Below, piece after piece: positions 1 through 13,000 of a stretch of 64,000 nt of DNA. Each line of letters starts with the position of its first letter. The stretch's first letter is position 1. Made by a program: the position numbers and the translations under genes. The notes beneath the pieces are model-generated. The model was not told where the DNA came from and ran no database searches. It worked only from the letters and a program-made list of their open reading frames with translations. Source of the DNA: Amyelois transitella (lineage: Eukaryota; Arthropoda; Insecta; Lepidoptera; Pyralidae); assembly GCF_032362555.1 (NCBI RefSeq), contig NC_083506.1, positions 7,487,501 to 7,551,500 on the forward strand, read 5' to 3'.

Positions 1-60
1 CTTTCAGTCTTTTCAAGACTGTTGGATCTGTCTACTTTGCAAGGGATATAGACTTGACTA
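1..60 (+). repeat. Interspersed repeat family A, fragment at left edge
   Basis: Contains the family signature 'cagtcttttcaagactgttg' followed by a 'gcaagggatatagac' block. The same pair of blocks recurs at about 19358, 24186, 32219 and 50190 on this strand and at 20811, 22228, 38146 and 63916 on the other. The copy runs off the window edge. I cannot assign it to a named SINE or MITE family. Confidence 0.75.
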
Positions 61-689
61 TACGTTTAAACCTTTTTTTTTTAAACTTTCTATCAAATAA
101 AGCAACTTCGGTCGCAGCTTAAAGAACTGGAGCTATTCACGAACTTTGGTAAGACACTGGTTTTGACATACACATCTGATTGGGAATGTAGTCGGTCCAT
201 ATAATAATCGTGTTCTTATCCGTCTCTCTTTTCGGCGTCAAAATGTTCCGATAAAGCGGCAAATGATCGAAATGTCCATATCTCCAATTAAGTCTTACTT
301 ATCTCCGTCAAAAAATGGGATCGTAAAATAAAAATCCAAAAACTTGGGGTAATCAAAATGTGAAAGTCAGTTTTAATATAATGTAAATAACTATGTACCT
401 ATCAATATTTTATTAATAGATTTGTTAAAAATTCTTATTAGTGTCAAGTTTGTGTTTATTACATAGATAATTCAAAACAAGAATATATCAAACGATTTAT
501 AATTTGTTTGTTTTTAATGCTGAATACGATAAAGCAACACATCGATCAGCTGCTTGGCTTAACTGCATCATCAACAACAACAACATCGACTAGTCAAAGG
601 TATAAGTTTGCTTTGCTCGTGCCTATCTATACAAGCGGGTACTTATTTGAGAGTATGAACCATCCATCAGAGGGTTTTCCCCTGATTAT

Positions 690-850
690 AGGTGTGCAGT
701 GCAGTACGGCAAGCGAGCCAAAACCACAGCGCGACGAGAGCGCGGCCACGTCGTCGGGCCGCTGATATAACGCTGATATTAGGGCGCCGCGCGCGCGACC
801 GCAGAGCGGCGCAGCGTCCATCACCGGCCGGCAGATCCGACGTTAGGCAA
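690..850. promoter_or_regulatory. CpG-rich island, candidate promoter or non-coding first exon
   Basis: In an otherwise AT-rich region this stretch is strongly GC- and CpG-rich, with runs such as 'ggcgccgcgcgcgcgacc'. Overlapping open frames on both strands are a by-product of the composition and none looks like a real protein. It resembles the GC-rich leader of the gene at 42727. Strand and target gene cannot be told. Confidence 0.35.
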
Positions 851-2104
851 TTCATTTTTGTCACTTTACGCAATTATACACTGTAAGAGCATTTCGCCTG
901 CTAATCCCTATGCGTACCTTTGTCGCTTAAGTCGCACAAACAATACTTTTAGCTTATTGAAAGTGCCGTCATGATTTTGTTTTTCTACGTATTCGAGAAC
1001 CTCAATCGCTAGTCATTTTTACTTATACTTATACCTATTTTGACGATTACTTGCCTGCGGTAATGGAAATACAGGTAATGCTAGTTATTTTGTGATTTTT
1101 TTTCTAACTCACAATACAAGTTTAAGTAGTTAACCTACCTAAGTGTTGCCCATTTGTGCTGGCGGCTCTCGTACTACCAAATTACAAACTAATTTTGATT
1201 AACCACACCAGTATTTAGAATACCTATATGTCTCTGTAGCGACCGTTCAGCCTCCATGGACAAACAGACTCTTTGACTTAACTTTTTAGATGACCAAAAC
1301 CGACTGACAGACTTATGAAAAAAAGGACAATCGGATACTAAGACAAGACGACGACAAGACGCACCTTGAACAGGCAAAATTCTGTTTTTATTCAGACACG
1401 ACCTAATAGACACTCGGCCCGTTCAATCTCCCTTATAAGTGAAGGCATGGATTAGTCGACCCACGTCTATATAGCCCATGCCCACTGCAGTTGATTAATC
1501 ACGACGGAGTAGGATAGGTACCTAGTGCTAATAGTTTACGATAGATAAACTATATGCTATAAATTAAAATATTATTTAAGAATTTAATTGATTGCTTAGC
1601 GAAACCAAAGCATCAATGTTTTGACTTACGGGAAATTTGTCTCTGAAATTTAATGTATTAAAGTAAACCTAATATAACACATGGGTGGGAAGATCTTCTA
1701 CGTCTAAGTAAAACCTAAGTAACTACACGCATTATATAAAATACCTATAATCTTCAAAGCACGAACTTATGAGTTGCTTAGAATCGTCATTTAGCGCCGC
1801 ACTTCGATACCTTAATAGGTAAGATAAGTACTTATCTAAGACTTCTTTCGTTTATATAATAACAAATATAGAAGCCACGGGAAGCATTTCCTTTTACTTA
1901 CTTAATTATTTTATACTCGAAATACTTACGTTTGAGAGACCTTGGTTTCGCTTGTTTTCTTCTAGACATCCTTTTATCAAAGATCGCCTTTGACTCAACT
2001 CTTCGTATTCACTTTCTCATTATTTTGATAAGTCCTATCTATTTTTTATTACTAAGAAGTTGTGTATAAGAATCCTAAAAGTTTATCGGGAAAGTAAGGG
2101 TGGA

Positions 2105-2215
2105 TGATTCGGCAAGGAGCACGGAATACAAGGCCGAACGCACGGCACACCCCGCGGTTACTGCCGCCCAACAAGTGGTAATAACAATATTGTATCGCAG
2201 ACGGCGCCGCGCAAA
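2105..2215. promoter_or_regulatory. Second CpG-rich patch
   Basis: A short GC-rich stretch with 'ccccgcggttactgccgccc' and 'gacggcgccgcgc'. No coding frame is supported. It may be an alternative promoter or an untranslated exon related to the patch near 690. Confidence 0.25.
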
Positions 2216-2614
2216 CTCATAGGTGCATGTTGATGACACTTTCTAGTTTCATGATCTTCAGAACTACCGGACGGTTCACTTAAAAACTTTACTTACGGTA
2301 ACAATTTAATTAAATGCGTCTGGTAGGTAAATTCATACCTATAAGTACTTAGTATATTTTTATCGGCGACTTACTTTGTTATTAGAGTTAAATATGTATA
2401 TTGTTTCAAATATATACTTCAAACTTTTGAAAATTCCCACGGTTACGTAAAGCTAAATTGACGCGCTTGTTTAAAAAAAATAGCAATAAATGGATAAAGC
2501 AGAAGAAGTTTGCAGGAATCATGGTAAATGGAAAGATGTAAGTACTTTCTGCCTACGTGAAGCAAAATCCCGTGATTTTAGGTTTGTATGTAGTGTAGGC
2601 AACCCTTATAATAA

Positions 2615-2665
2615 TATACTAGCTGTAGCCCGCGACTTTGTACGCGTAGAAGAGACTATCATGGT
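2615..2665 (+). repeat. Repeat family C fragment
   Basis: 'tagctgtagcccgcgactttgtacgcgtagaa' is a diverged copy of the 'cccgcgacttcgtccgcgtggaatag' block seen most completely at 43953-44235. Confidence 0.6.
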
Positions 2666-3699
2666 TATTCTACGTTGTATCTATCTATCTAATATATTTA
2701 AACGAGCAATTCTTGTATATATATATATAATCAGGATCTCGGAAACGGCTCCAACTATTTTCATGAAAGTTACAGATTAGGGGCTTTTCGGCTCAAGGAA
2801 TCGATTTATCAAGGTCCTAGGTTCGAGAAAAGCTCGGTTCCCAAGATATATAAACATTTTAAAAACCGCGTTTTAAGAAACTATATCAGCGCCATCTCTG
2901 GTAGACCGAGCAAAGCTCGGTCAACCGGGTACTTCTACATAAGGCGTTATCATAAGTGTATTTTTGTACAAACTTATTTTTAACGTGCTGTTGTTTTATT
3001 CAATTTACAAAACATCCAATCAATTCTTTTGCAGACCTTTTGTTGTTAAATACATAAACAATTTAAGTTTTCCGATGCTAAAAAGGTCATTAATTTTTTA
3101 TTGATAGTTAAACAAATAGGTGGGTACCTAATAACGCTTATCATAATACACTGATGTCCATATAAATACCAATCATCCAATAGGGATGAACAGAAAAAGT
3201 AGTGCATCCTAGCAAAGAACCTTTTTGAAACTAATAAGTATATGATAGTAGCATCGCGAAAAGAATGATGAGTTGATGAGAAAATTCGTCAAGCTAAAGG
3301 TCTCGCTGTTACTAATTCGCATCGTCCATCATGAGTTGGCTGATTTACTATAAATAATTAATGTTTCTTTTATTTCTATAATATAGAGCAGCTATACTCA
3401 ACCTGCGGCCCGCCAGGCTTTTTTAATTGGCCCACTTTGAAGTTCCTATGATTCGTTCTATTTTAAGAAGATTCAAAAGCCTTCAGCAAGAACTGGAAAA
3501 TGAGCAAAACGCCGTAATTTTACATCGAGGTACTATGTAAAATCAATATAGTAAATACACCTCTGATTTACTTTTTATTTATCACCTAATAATTTCTTTC
3601 TAAAAACTGGAAGGTAAAAAACAAAATAGTCTTAAAACATATACGACATTCACGCTGAAATTCACGCTACATTAAGGTTTCCCCGCCTGCCGCGCACGC

Positions 3700-3950
3700 T
3701 GTTTGTTTTTTCTCCTGGCGTTAGTTCTGGTAACATCTTTACCATCTCTGGAGAGGAGCCCAGGGGTACACCTTTAACCATGGATCCTGGATTGGATGAG
3801 TTCGGTTTTTACACAAAGAGACTCCCATCTGACCACCACAACCTTTGCTGGGGAACCTAAACCCGTGGATGCTGGATTGGATCATTCATGGTTACAAATC
3901 CAGTTGCCTTAATGCGAAGGATCCTCACGATGTTTTCCCTCATCATAAAA
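3700..3950 (+). repeat. Repeat family D copy
   Basis: Carries the blocks 'ggagaggagcccaggggta', 'ggatcctggattggatgag', 'ttttacacaaagagactccc' and 'ggatcattcatggttac'. The same ordered blocks, diverged, occur at 17395-17600 and 31995-32130. An open frame across it is a by-product. Confidence 0.7.
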
Positions 3951-4445
3951 GCATAAGTAGGCGCATCACACATTTTAGCCGGTTCGACCACCGACGCGCT
4001 GTTCGTCTATTGCTACCTCGTAGTTCTAAATAATAGCTTACTCATAAATGGAGCGTCCTCCATTCATTTCTTTTGTCTGCGTCGTTTTTTTATTTGTTAA
4101 TATTTGATTATTCGAGAAAAATCAGTTGCATTTATAATTAAGTATATTAAAACCTAATATTGTACTAATGATAGTATAATATTCATAACATTGCCTTTAT
4201 TAAAATCATGGTAAGTTTACTCACTCAGTGGCTCAGTCAGACTGTTTACGTATGGTTTACGATCTTTTTAATCTGTCAATGTCAATACCATCATGCTGTC
4301 TTTCATTTTCTCATTCATTCACACACATCACAACCCAGGAAAAAGTAAAACAACTTTTCATTTCATTGCACGCCCATTCTAAATAAATTCCAGATTACTG
4401 CTATAAATTCATTATGCTGTTGTGGACAAAATAAACATATCTAAA

Positions 4446-7095
4446 ATGGATCTCCCTTACGAGGTAAGGCTTAATTAATATTTATTCCTCAACCTGTAGG
4501 ATTTTCTTTGTTATAGTTTACGTAATTTTTTTTCACGTGATTATCGGACTCATTGATTGTTTCTCCTTTGTTGATATGTAAAATAAAGATTGCCCTTGAA
4601 TACTGAGCTCTAGAGATAAACCTTTCTCTCTTGAATTATTTTGTTTTGAAAATTAAAATTTATACCTAATCTAAACATTCATCCATTTCAGATTTTAGTT
4701 TACCTTTTTAATTATCTACCAAAATCTGATAGAAAAGCTGCTAGTGAAACATGTAGATCGTGGTACCATGCTGCAAATGATTATTGCTTTTTGAAAAACA
4801 AAGTTGTAATATTTTATAAATCTATTTTGAATGAAGAAATATCTTCCCCCATTCAAATTTTTGAGAAATCTTGTATTATTTATCGAAACTATGTGTTCAG
4901 TGAAGTAGAGATATCAAATAAACTTAATGATTTCTGGGATAGCATGGGTGACAACATAGCATCACTCACTCTTAGAAATTGTGATGTCTGTGAGAAAGTT
5001 TTTGTTTACATGATGAAAAAATGTCCAAGCCTAGAAGAACTAAACATAGAGAGTTGTAGAGAATTATTTATGTCAGGGCGATTACTGGAAGGAAAATCAG
5101 AAGGCCTGTTGGACAACAACTTGGATAAATTGAAATACTTAAGTTTAGCAGGGAATCATTACCTCACGGATGCACTATTTAGCAGATTTGCAGAAGCTTC
5201 ACCAGCTATAGAATCACTGAATCTTTCATCATGTTCTTTACAATTTCATTTTGGAATAGTAAAAAAGTTTTATCCACCAAATACTGATATTTTGCGAAAT
5301 CCATCTGAAAGTGTTCTGACATTCTATTTTATTTTGCAATTTATAAGAAGACGTGCTGAAAACATGAAGAGGCTATTATTTTCAAAGACTTTAATTGATG
5401 GCACATCATTAAAATCTCTTTCTGAAATTCAAAACCTTAAATTAGAGTCCTTAGAAGTACATTCTTGTGATCAACTTACTAACCAAGGCATACTTGCTTT
5501 GACCACTCATCAAACATCTTTAAAAGAGCTTGATATTGGCCTATGTACTAGAGTTACAGATCTATCTTTAGTATATATTTGTAAAAACCTAGTCAACCTA
5601 GAATCACTTAGTATTCAGAGATGTCGGGCAGTAACTGACCTGGGTGTAGCAGAGTTGGCAAAACTAAAAAAATTGAAATCACTTAATATCTCCCAGTGTG
5701 AACTGATAACAAAAGATGGGTTGAAAAAAGGCCTTTGTCTAGAAGTTAATACAACTATTGAAGAATTGAATATACATTCACTGAATTTGGATGAGGCAGG
5801 GCTAATCATGATTTCAGAAAATATGCCAAATCTCCAATCCCTTGATATTAGCTACTGCTTTAATGCTGTGACTGATGTATCAATTCAAGTTATATTTAAA
5901 AACCAAGTCAACCTTCATACACTTAAAATGAGTCATTGTGACAAGGTGTCAGATGCTGGATTAACAGGAATGGGAAAAGTTGAACCAGATAGTGGTGATG
6001 AGGGTCCCATTATGTCCAATGTTGAAGATTCATCAGACAGTCACAGAATTCATCTTGGATCTAGAGCTGAAGAAGAAATTGTTCGTGATGCCAAAAGGAA
6101 ACGCAATGTAATGCTAATGTGTGAAAAATTAACAATGGACTCATTTAGTGGCTTCTCTTTAGCACGTTTACAAATTCTCAGAGAGTTAGACATAAGTGGA
6201 TGTAACAGAATAACTGATGTTAGCTTGACTTATGCATTTAATTTCAAAGAACTGGTTGTCCTCAATTTGAGTAGATGCCAACAGATTACCCATGAAGGAA
6301 TAGGACATCTAGTCAGAACATGCCCCAGTATTGAATACTTCAATCTAAATGAATGCTACAATTTAAATGATAATGCAGTTGCTGAAATAGCAAAAGGATT
6401 AAAAAGACTCAAAGAACTTGAATTACGGGTACGTAAATTTTACAGGGAACAAAATATTATAATTCCCTTTAAGCAGTATCTCTCATGAAAAATATTTGAA
6501 AGATTTATTTTTATAATAAGTAAATTTCTGTAAACAGAAATATTTGCAATAAATTATAATAAGTTTTATTAAGTATGTGGGTACTTTAAGAAATGTCAGA
6601 ATCAAATAATTTACTCGCTTATATCCTAAATGTAATACATTCCTTTTATCCTGCAAATATGTAATTTTATTCTATGCCATCTATACAGGAATTTCCACAA
6701 AAAATTGCCTTTATTACTTCTTAAGGTCTATTCTACCTTGCCAAATTTCATTAAAATCAGTCTAGCAGTTTTTTTGATTTTGATTTTAAAACAAAAACAA
6801 TTCTTTTCATTATATTAGTATGGATTATTTTATCTTATCTCTTTTTCAGGGATGTAATCAACTGACAGATAAAACATTGGAAGTAGTAAGGTCCCATTCT
6901 GAAAAACTGAAGTTCATTGATGTTCAAGGCTGTCGACACATTTCACCAGAACTGGCTTGTACAATAGGAACTTTACCAAATTTGCATACAGTCCTCATAT
7001 CGAAGCCTGGACCTTACATAATGGAAGGTGTAAAAAACAGATCGCCTCCCCCAACCTTCTTACCTGCTTTAATGCGAAAACTTCGACTTCATTGA
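4446..7095 (+). CDS. F-box/leucine-rich-repeat protein
   Basis: Exons 4446-4463, 4692-6428 and 6850-7095 join in phase to give 666 residues. The start exon encodes only MDLPYE, and the first splice completes an N-terminal F-box of about 40 residues (LPYEILVYLFNYLP, then CRSWYHAAND). This is the segment that binds Skp1 in SCF ubiquitin ligases. From about residue 75 the protein is a run of leucine-rich repeats of the cysteine-containing type (LKSLNISQCELIT, LRELDISGCNRITD), and the last splice recreates a repeat, LELRGCNQLTD. A charged insert at about residues 433-480, containing PDSGDEG, interrupts the solenoid. By family knowledge it should be a substrate adaptor; the substrate is unknown. 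I cannot tell which FBXL subfamily it is. A poly(A) signal follows at 7355, and HSF lies convergent downstream. Confidence 0.92.
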
Positions 7096-7354
7096 ACAAT
7101 TATATTATGCATATGTGAAATTTTATTAACTTTTATTAAGTATATGATTTATATCGAAATTCTGCATTTGTTGATTAGAAAAAATTAACATTAGCTTTAA
7201 TTTTTTTTACCTATATTAACAATGGTTTAACCATAACACAAGGTGTAAGAATTTTTATTCAGTGCACTGTTTCATTTGCTTGTTCCTTAGAAGGAAGCTG
7301 TAGTGGCCTGTGATAACATTTGTATCTAATACAATGTGATAGTACAAATTGTGC

Positions 7355-7360
7355 AATAAA
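7355..7360 (+). terminator. Poly(A) signal of the F-box gene
   Basis: AATAAA 260 bases after the stop codon, the first canonical hexamer in a suitable position before an AT-rich spacer. Confidence 0.6.
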
Positions 7361-10058
7361 AATATTAATAGATTTTGTTTCTTTTTTTTATGTTTATATC
7401 ATTTAAGATTAAGATGAGCCGAGCGACCTTGAAATGAAAGAACCATCATAGAATCATTAACACTACATTTTGTAGGTAAGTACTTGATAAATTGATCACA
7501 TCGCTTATTTTAACGGCAAAGAATAATGGAATTCAAATCAATTCCGAAGTTTCACAATAAATATCTAAATGGTTAGTTGTACCAAATGGGTAATAAGTAG
7601 GTACTAACTGTGGAACTTTTTAGTAATTTGAAAAGGAATAAACATTGTTTTTATACGTTTGAACTATAGTTATTCATAATGTGCTTGCCTAGAATTACAA
7701 CGTGCCATCCCGAGGGTATATTATTTACAAACGTAAATATGGCAGGTACTTATGTACTAGGTACAACTTTACCACTCCTACTACGACAGCCCACTACTGA
7801 TATAAAAAAACCAGTAAAGTTTATTTCATAGGTTCAGCTGCGTTAAATGTTGATATCTTTCACCAATCCTTAATAAATATCTCGTTTATAGACAATAAAA
7901 CAAGTAAGCATCTTCTAATAGCAATCTTTTAATACAATATATTTTTAAAATAACTTATAATTAAATAAAAGTACATTCTTAAAAGTATCTTAGTCTAGCA
8001 AAGTTTGTTCATAATAGCATAATGTTATTATACAATGGCTAATTTAATAAATTTTACAACTTAACAATTTTGCATAGAACTAATAATATACATATGTTAT
8101 GTAAAATTATAATTTTATGACACAAAAGACAACGTGAAATATGATAAGAATACAATGATAAAGTATGTTGTCTAGTGGAGAACAAGTAAATAAACTGGTA
8201 TCAAAATATGGTTTTCACTCCTTGATGTCATGATGAAGTTACCATATGCAATTTTTGGGATATTTTCTTCATATAAGAACCTCAAGGACACACTTAGTTT
8301 AATAAAATTTTATTCAGCGATCCCACCAATACGTACATTCATTCTATTAGTAGAATGTACAGTGTAACTCAATTCAAACCGCAATTTACTCCTCACGTCT
8401 AACAAAGACATCAAATAATCCTGCACTTTGCAATTAGAATTTTGTACTTTATGATTATATGAAAATGTGCTGTTAATTCACATATCTAGTTAATTGTTTA
8501 GGAGGATGGTGTGTTTGTACAAACAAGATGATATCTTATAAAAGTAAGTACCTAATCTTAAATATCTTTAAATATACACATTATATACATGGGCTGTTGT
8601 TTTACACAACTTCAAGTTTGTTGAATGGTGATGACAGTATTGTCTTCACTATAATACAAACCAAGTCAAAAAAATCACAATCCATATGAATACAATTTAC
8701 AGACCAAACGGTTACCAAAGCTTGTGTTTAACATTCAAAAATTTACTTTATACAACAAACAATAATTATACAAATATCCTAAAGTTGTTATGCTTCTGAT
8801 AGAATCAATTGCCGCAGTTTAACTGCACGTCTATATTAACCACAAAAAATCGTTTCACGCATCGTGATCACCCTGTGTCGTTATCATAAAATCTAGAACG
8901 CACTCAGAAAAAATATTGGGTTCTTTCTTAGCTCAGCTATTTTGCAGCATCATTAACTACAGCTATTTTGATATATTTTTACAATTCTTGCCCCAAAAAT
9001 CTTATTTCAGCGAAAGTAATTTCGGCTGTGCATTCATAATTTTTTTTGTAATGTCCGACGGGCACAGCACAAACTTATTGGTAATTTGTAAAGATGTTTG
9101 CTTTTGTTTCTATAGTGGAGAAAATAGCCAAAAAATTAAAAATTATATTGAATTTCAAATCACAAAAAATCATACAGAAATTTTGAGTTAAATATTCACT
9201 TACAACAAAATGACGATAAAATTTAATATTCAAAGAAAAAAATGCGTATCTTACTTAAAAGCAGATTAGATCAAACAATATGACTAGTTAATACCATAAG
9301 TAAGATCAAAAGACTAAGAGCTTCCCGCTTTGCGCGACACCCTTTTACTCACATATTGCACGTCTTTTATAAGAGTTTATTTTTATTCTTTTCATTAAGG
9401 CACAGCTGAAGCAAGTTTTTTTTATTATTTTATTATTCAACATATCTTCCAAATATACTGAAGAATTTGTATTTGTTGATTAGTCTTATTATTACATTCT
9501 ACCCATGGAAAGACCAGTTCATCTCGGGAATCAGATCACAGGCAGACGTTATAATACTTAAGTGATACCAAAAAAATGCAAATAGGTAGGATACGTACCT
9601 ATTATACAAAAATTAAACAAAATTCTTTTTAGATAAGTACAATACCTACCAAAGTATGCAGCACGTTATTGTTACAGGCACAGCCTTATAGCTTCGTTAT
9701 TTTTTGAAATAAATATATAATGAATTTAGTACGTCATCTGACGATAAGACATTGCTCAGAATGAACACGATATTACTTTTTGTCTAGATGTGTCACAAAA
9801 AGTCCTCATATGGAAATCCATAAAACGAGATTTTTAGTTTTTCACTATACTACTTATCACTATACATTTAACAATATTGTACAAGAACTTACAAACTCTT
9901 TAGGTTAACTTTAGTTTATACAATATACGATCAGACAAAGTGACTGATATATCAATAAAATTGACACCAGTATGACGCTAATCTCTAACTAGACCAAAAT
10001 TACAAAGTCCAAATCACTTTCACTTCTTTTTCCTGCTACATCTTTTCTTAGACTTGCC
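7361..10058. other. AT-rich convergent intergenic region and probable HSF 3' UTR
   Basis: Lies between the 3' ends of the F-box gene (+) and HSF (-). No open frame is convincing; the one at 8916-9191 is low-complexity and rich in F, I and K. Part of the right side should be HSF 3' UTR, but I cannot place its end. Confidence 0.5.
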
Positions 10059-13000
10059 TCATGGTTTTAACTTCCATGTGGCCGGCGAGTGTACCTCCAC
10101 TTGCGGGGTGTTCAAGGTGGAAGGGCAGGGCGAAGGCGCCGCGACGGCTTCTTGTGAATTATCACCCTCCAGTTCTGGCATATCTATGTCTTCAAAGTCT
10201 GGAATATTCCCTGTATACGAGATAAGCTGATTCTCTTCAGCTGAAAGTTATCCAAGAACAACAATTAACAATCAAGTAAATATGCAAATTCATTTCAACT
10301 TCATTAAAATATTTGGCAAGAATAAATTCTAAATCAATTGCTGAAAATTAAACAATATATTGTAAATGATATTTTAAAAATAGCAGAAAATTTAACAGTA
10401 TATTGTAAATTATCTTTTGAAACTACCTATCTGACAAATTCTACTTTGATTTTCAATCTGTTATGTGATTCTCATTAGAGCAGGGCGAGCCCCATAAGCA
10501 GCGCGGACGGGCTAGGGATATTAAACATTACATTACGGTTATTTGTACGAATTTTAAAATTTAATTACGCAGTGCACGAATCTTTATTCGATTCCACAGA
10601 CGACGGCTCTCATAATAATTATCCCGTAATAACGCGATATTCTTATGGTTTTTTTGAAAGTATTACTAATGGAAGTGAAAACAAATCTACATCACAATAA
10701 TAAATTGTCACATACATATTTACGACATAACTAAATAAATCACTAGCAGTCCTGATTAAGTAGATGTGTAATAAATATCGTCTAATCTAAAACGTTTACA
10801 CTGTAAAACGTAGTCAAATAAAAACGAATATTTAAAGACACTAAGAAGATATACCTAGTAAAAAACATAAAAATCACAAAAAATAAATAAACATAACCAT
10901 TGACCTTTCATTTTATCAATCTATTACAATTTAATTAAAAAGTATGCTCATCTTATCATTTTATCTTTCGTCCATCTACATGCATAGGCCAAATGTCAAT
11001 AAATGCCACAAACAATTTTTTTTATAATTCCAATGAATACAGCAGATAGAAACACGTCGCTTAAATAACTTCAACTGTTCAGCAAATCTCTACCTTATCT
11101 CAGGCTACAAAGTTCAATCAGATTACAGCTACGACAAAAAAAATATCTGTACAATACAAGAAAATAAAAGCATAATAAAGGCATCGTGATCTACATGTCA
11201 ATAAACATAAATAGATGAATATAATGTTTCCAGAACCAGGCTGCGCAAATACTTAATTTTATATGCTTTTATATTGGAATTAAATCTCACAATCGGTTAT
11301 CTAAAAATAAACTAAGTAACTAAAAAAAAAGAGTTAACAACAAAATAATTAAGTGTTTTACAAATTCAATAAAATTGCATATGATATTACAGAATAAAAC
11401 ATTTTCAAAGCAAGTAAGTAAATAAAATATAACAATGTCATAATATCTTATGTGTTGTGCAAAATAGTTCATTAAAAAATATAAATACGTAAAATATAAT
11501 CCTGATTAATTTAAAATACTACTATTATTGGTCCCGTTATCACGGTCGCATGCAAATTACTAAAATCTAGACAAACTACATTTGAACCGTGCAGCGGAAT
11601 TGTAAAAGAGAATCAGTACCATCATCATCGTCAGCACAGAGATCCTCCACACGCGTCCCTTCACTGCTAACATTCGAAATTTCACCTTTGTGCTTCTTTG
11701 CTTAAATTAACAATAAAATTACACGGTAAACATCTACTTCATGATAAACAAGATTTTAAATGTTTGTTATTATTTTAGCCTATTTATTGTAACTACTTTA
11801 TGCGATTTTATTATAACCCTAACATATATGTAATTGTCTATGAAATTAATTATATATTAGAAAAATATAAAAAATGACGTTTCTTATATATTATATTTTA
11901 AACCATAGCTTAATTTAGACAACGCTATAATAATTGTAAAACTAAGTGTCCATTCAGAAACAATTTATTTGAAGATTCCTGTCGATCAGTGTTGCTTCTT
12001 CATTAAGAGTAAAATTATTTTTAATTTATTTAAAATAGAGTCCTTTATCACCAGATCACCACACGCTGTCAGTTTAATCGATGTTAACAACAAAGTTAAA
12101 CTGATCCCGTTTACCAAAATAAAAAATAGAAAACCCAAATGTCTAAGTGTTACTACACTGAACATATTGACGATGTCTTGAAAGATGTGGTGGTAACAGG
12201 CTACTTGGCGGGAGTTGCCTCGCTGTTACCAATCAGCCAATCAAAATCAATCATCGGATACTGTTTGGTTGTATCTACAATTAACATAAACGTGAAATAT
12301 AACTCAGAAAATACTCAAATTGTTACCGTTACTCATGAAGAAGGATGATCGTAGAAGTTTCGACGATATATAAATCTAGACTGCAGATGAAAATACAATT
12401 AATGATTAACCTATCGAAGACTAACCTATGGGTAGTAATGAAGACAATATTTGGTTAAGGAATGATGTGGTTGACTGGCTATAAAAAAAATTACTGACAT
12501 TTATCAACTCTGGTTAATACTGGAGATAGGCAGGTGGAAATAAGTGCTCTTTACTAATGGGTAATAATATAAAGAATTTAATTTTAACTTACCACTGTTA
12601 GACGGCTTCGCCCGATCGTTCAAGTTATAAGAGAGTCCATAGAAGGGATCATCTGATCCAAATAACTGAAAAAAAATATAAAAACTTTCTTTGTGTATTT
12701 TGATAAATTATGTATTATTTACTTCATTAAAGTACAAAGGTAGCTCCCAAATCGCTAGACACTAGGTGACGTCAATTGCTTAAGGTATAGGTTAAACACA
12801 CATTGTTCCCATAGCTCAACGCAAGCCTAAACTAAGAAAAGTAATTCGCGTTTAATTTTATTTATTCTAATCACATATAACTAAAGACTCTTAGTATAAT
12901 AACGCGTTTAATTTACTATATTCACAGAAAACATTCGTTGTATACATTTCCTGGTACAGAATTTCACAAAATTTCTTGAAAATGTATAAACAATGGAACA

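Larger units (their letters stand above)
61..4445. other. Intergenic region without a supported gene
   Basis: No open frame here has a recognisable protein or a consistent splice chain. It holds two CpG-rich patches (about 690-850 and 2105-2215), a family C repeat fragment near 2615, a family D repeat near 3700, and a short stretch at 3385-3440 rich in 'gcggcccgcc' that resembles hAT-type transposon ends. The last 200 bases presumably include the promoter and 5' UTR of the F-box gene. Confidence 0.6.

Noticed and set aside
692-886. Overlapping open frames on both strands in the CpG-rich patch
   Set aside because: They arise from GC-rich composition with few stop codons; no splice chain, domain or start context supports them.
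3385-3440. Possible hAT transposon end ('caacctgcggcccgcc')
   Set aside because: Only one end is visible, with no inverted partner or 8-base duplication found nearby.
8916-9191. 91-codon open frame
   Set aside because: Low-complexity, rich in Phe, Ile and Lys, in the convergent spacer and probable HSF 3' UTR; no family resemblance.
12139-12348. 69-codon open frame in HSF intron 7
   Set aside because: Composition looks somewhat protein-like, but no family, promoter or splice evidence; kept only as a low-confidence note.
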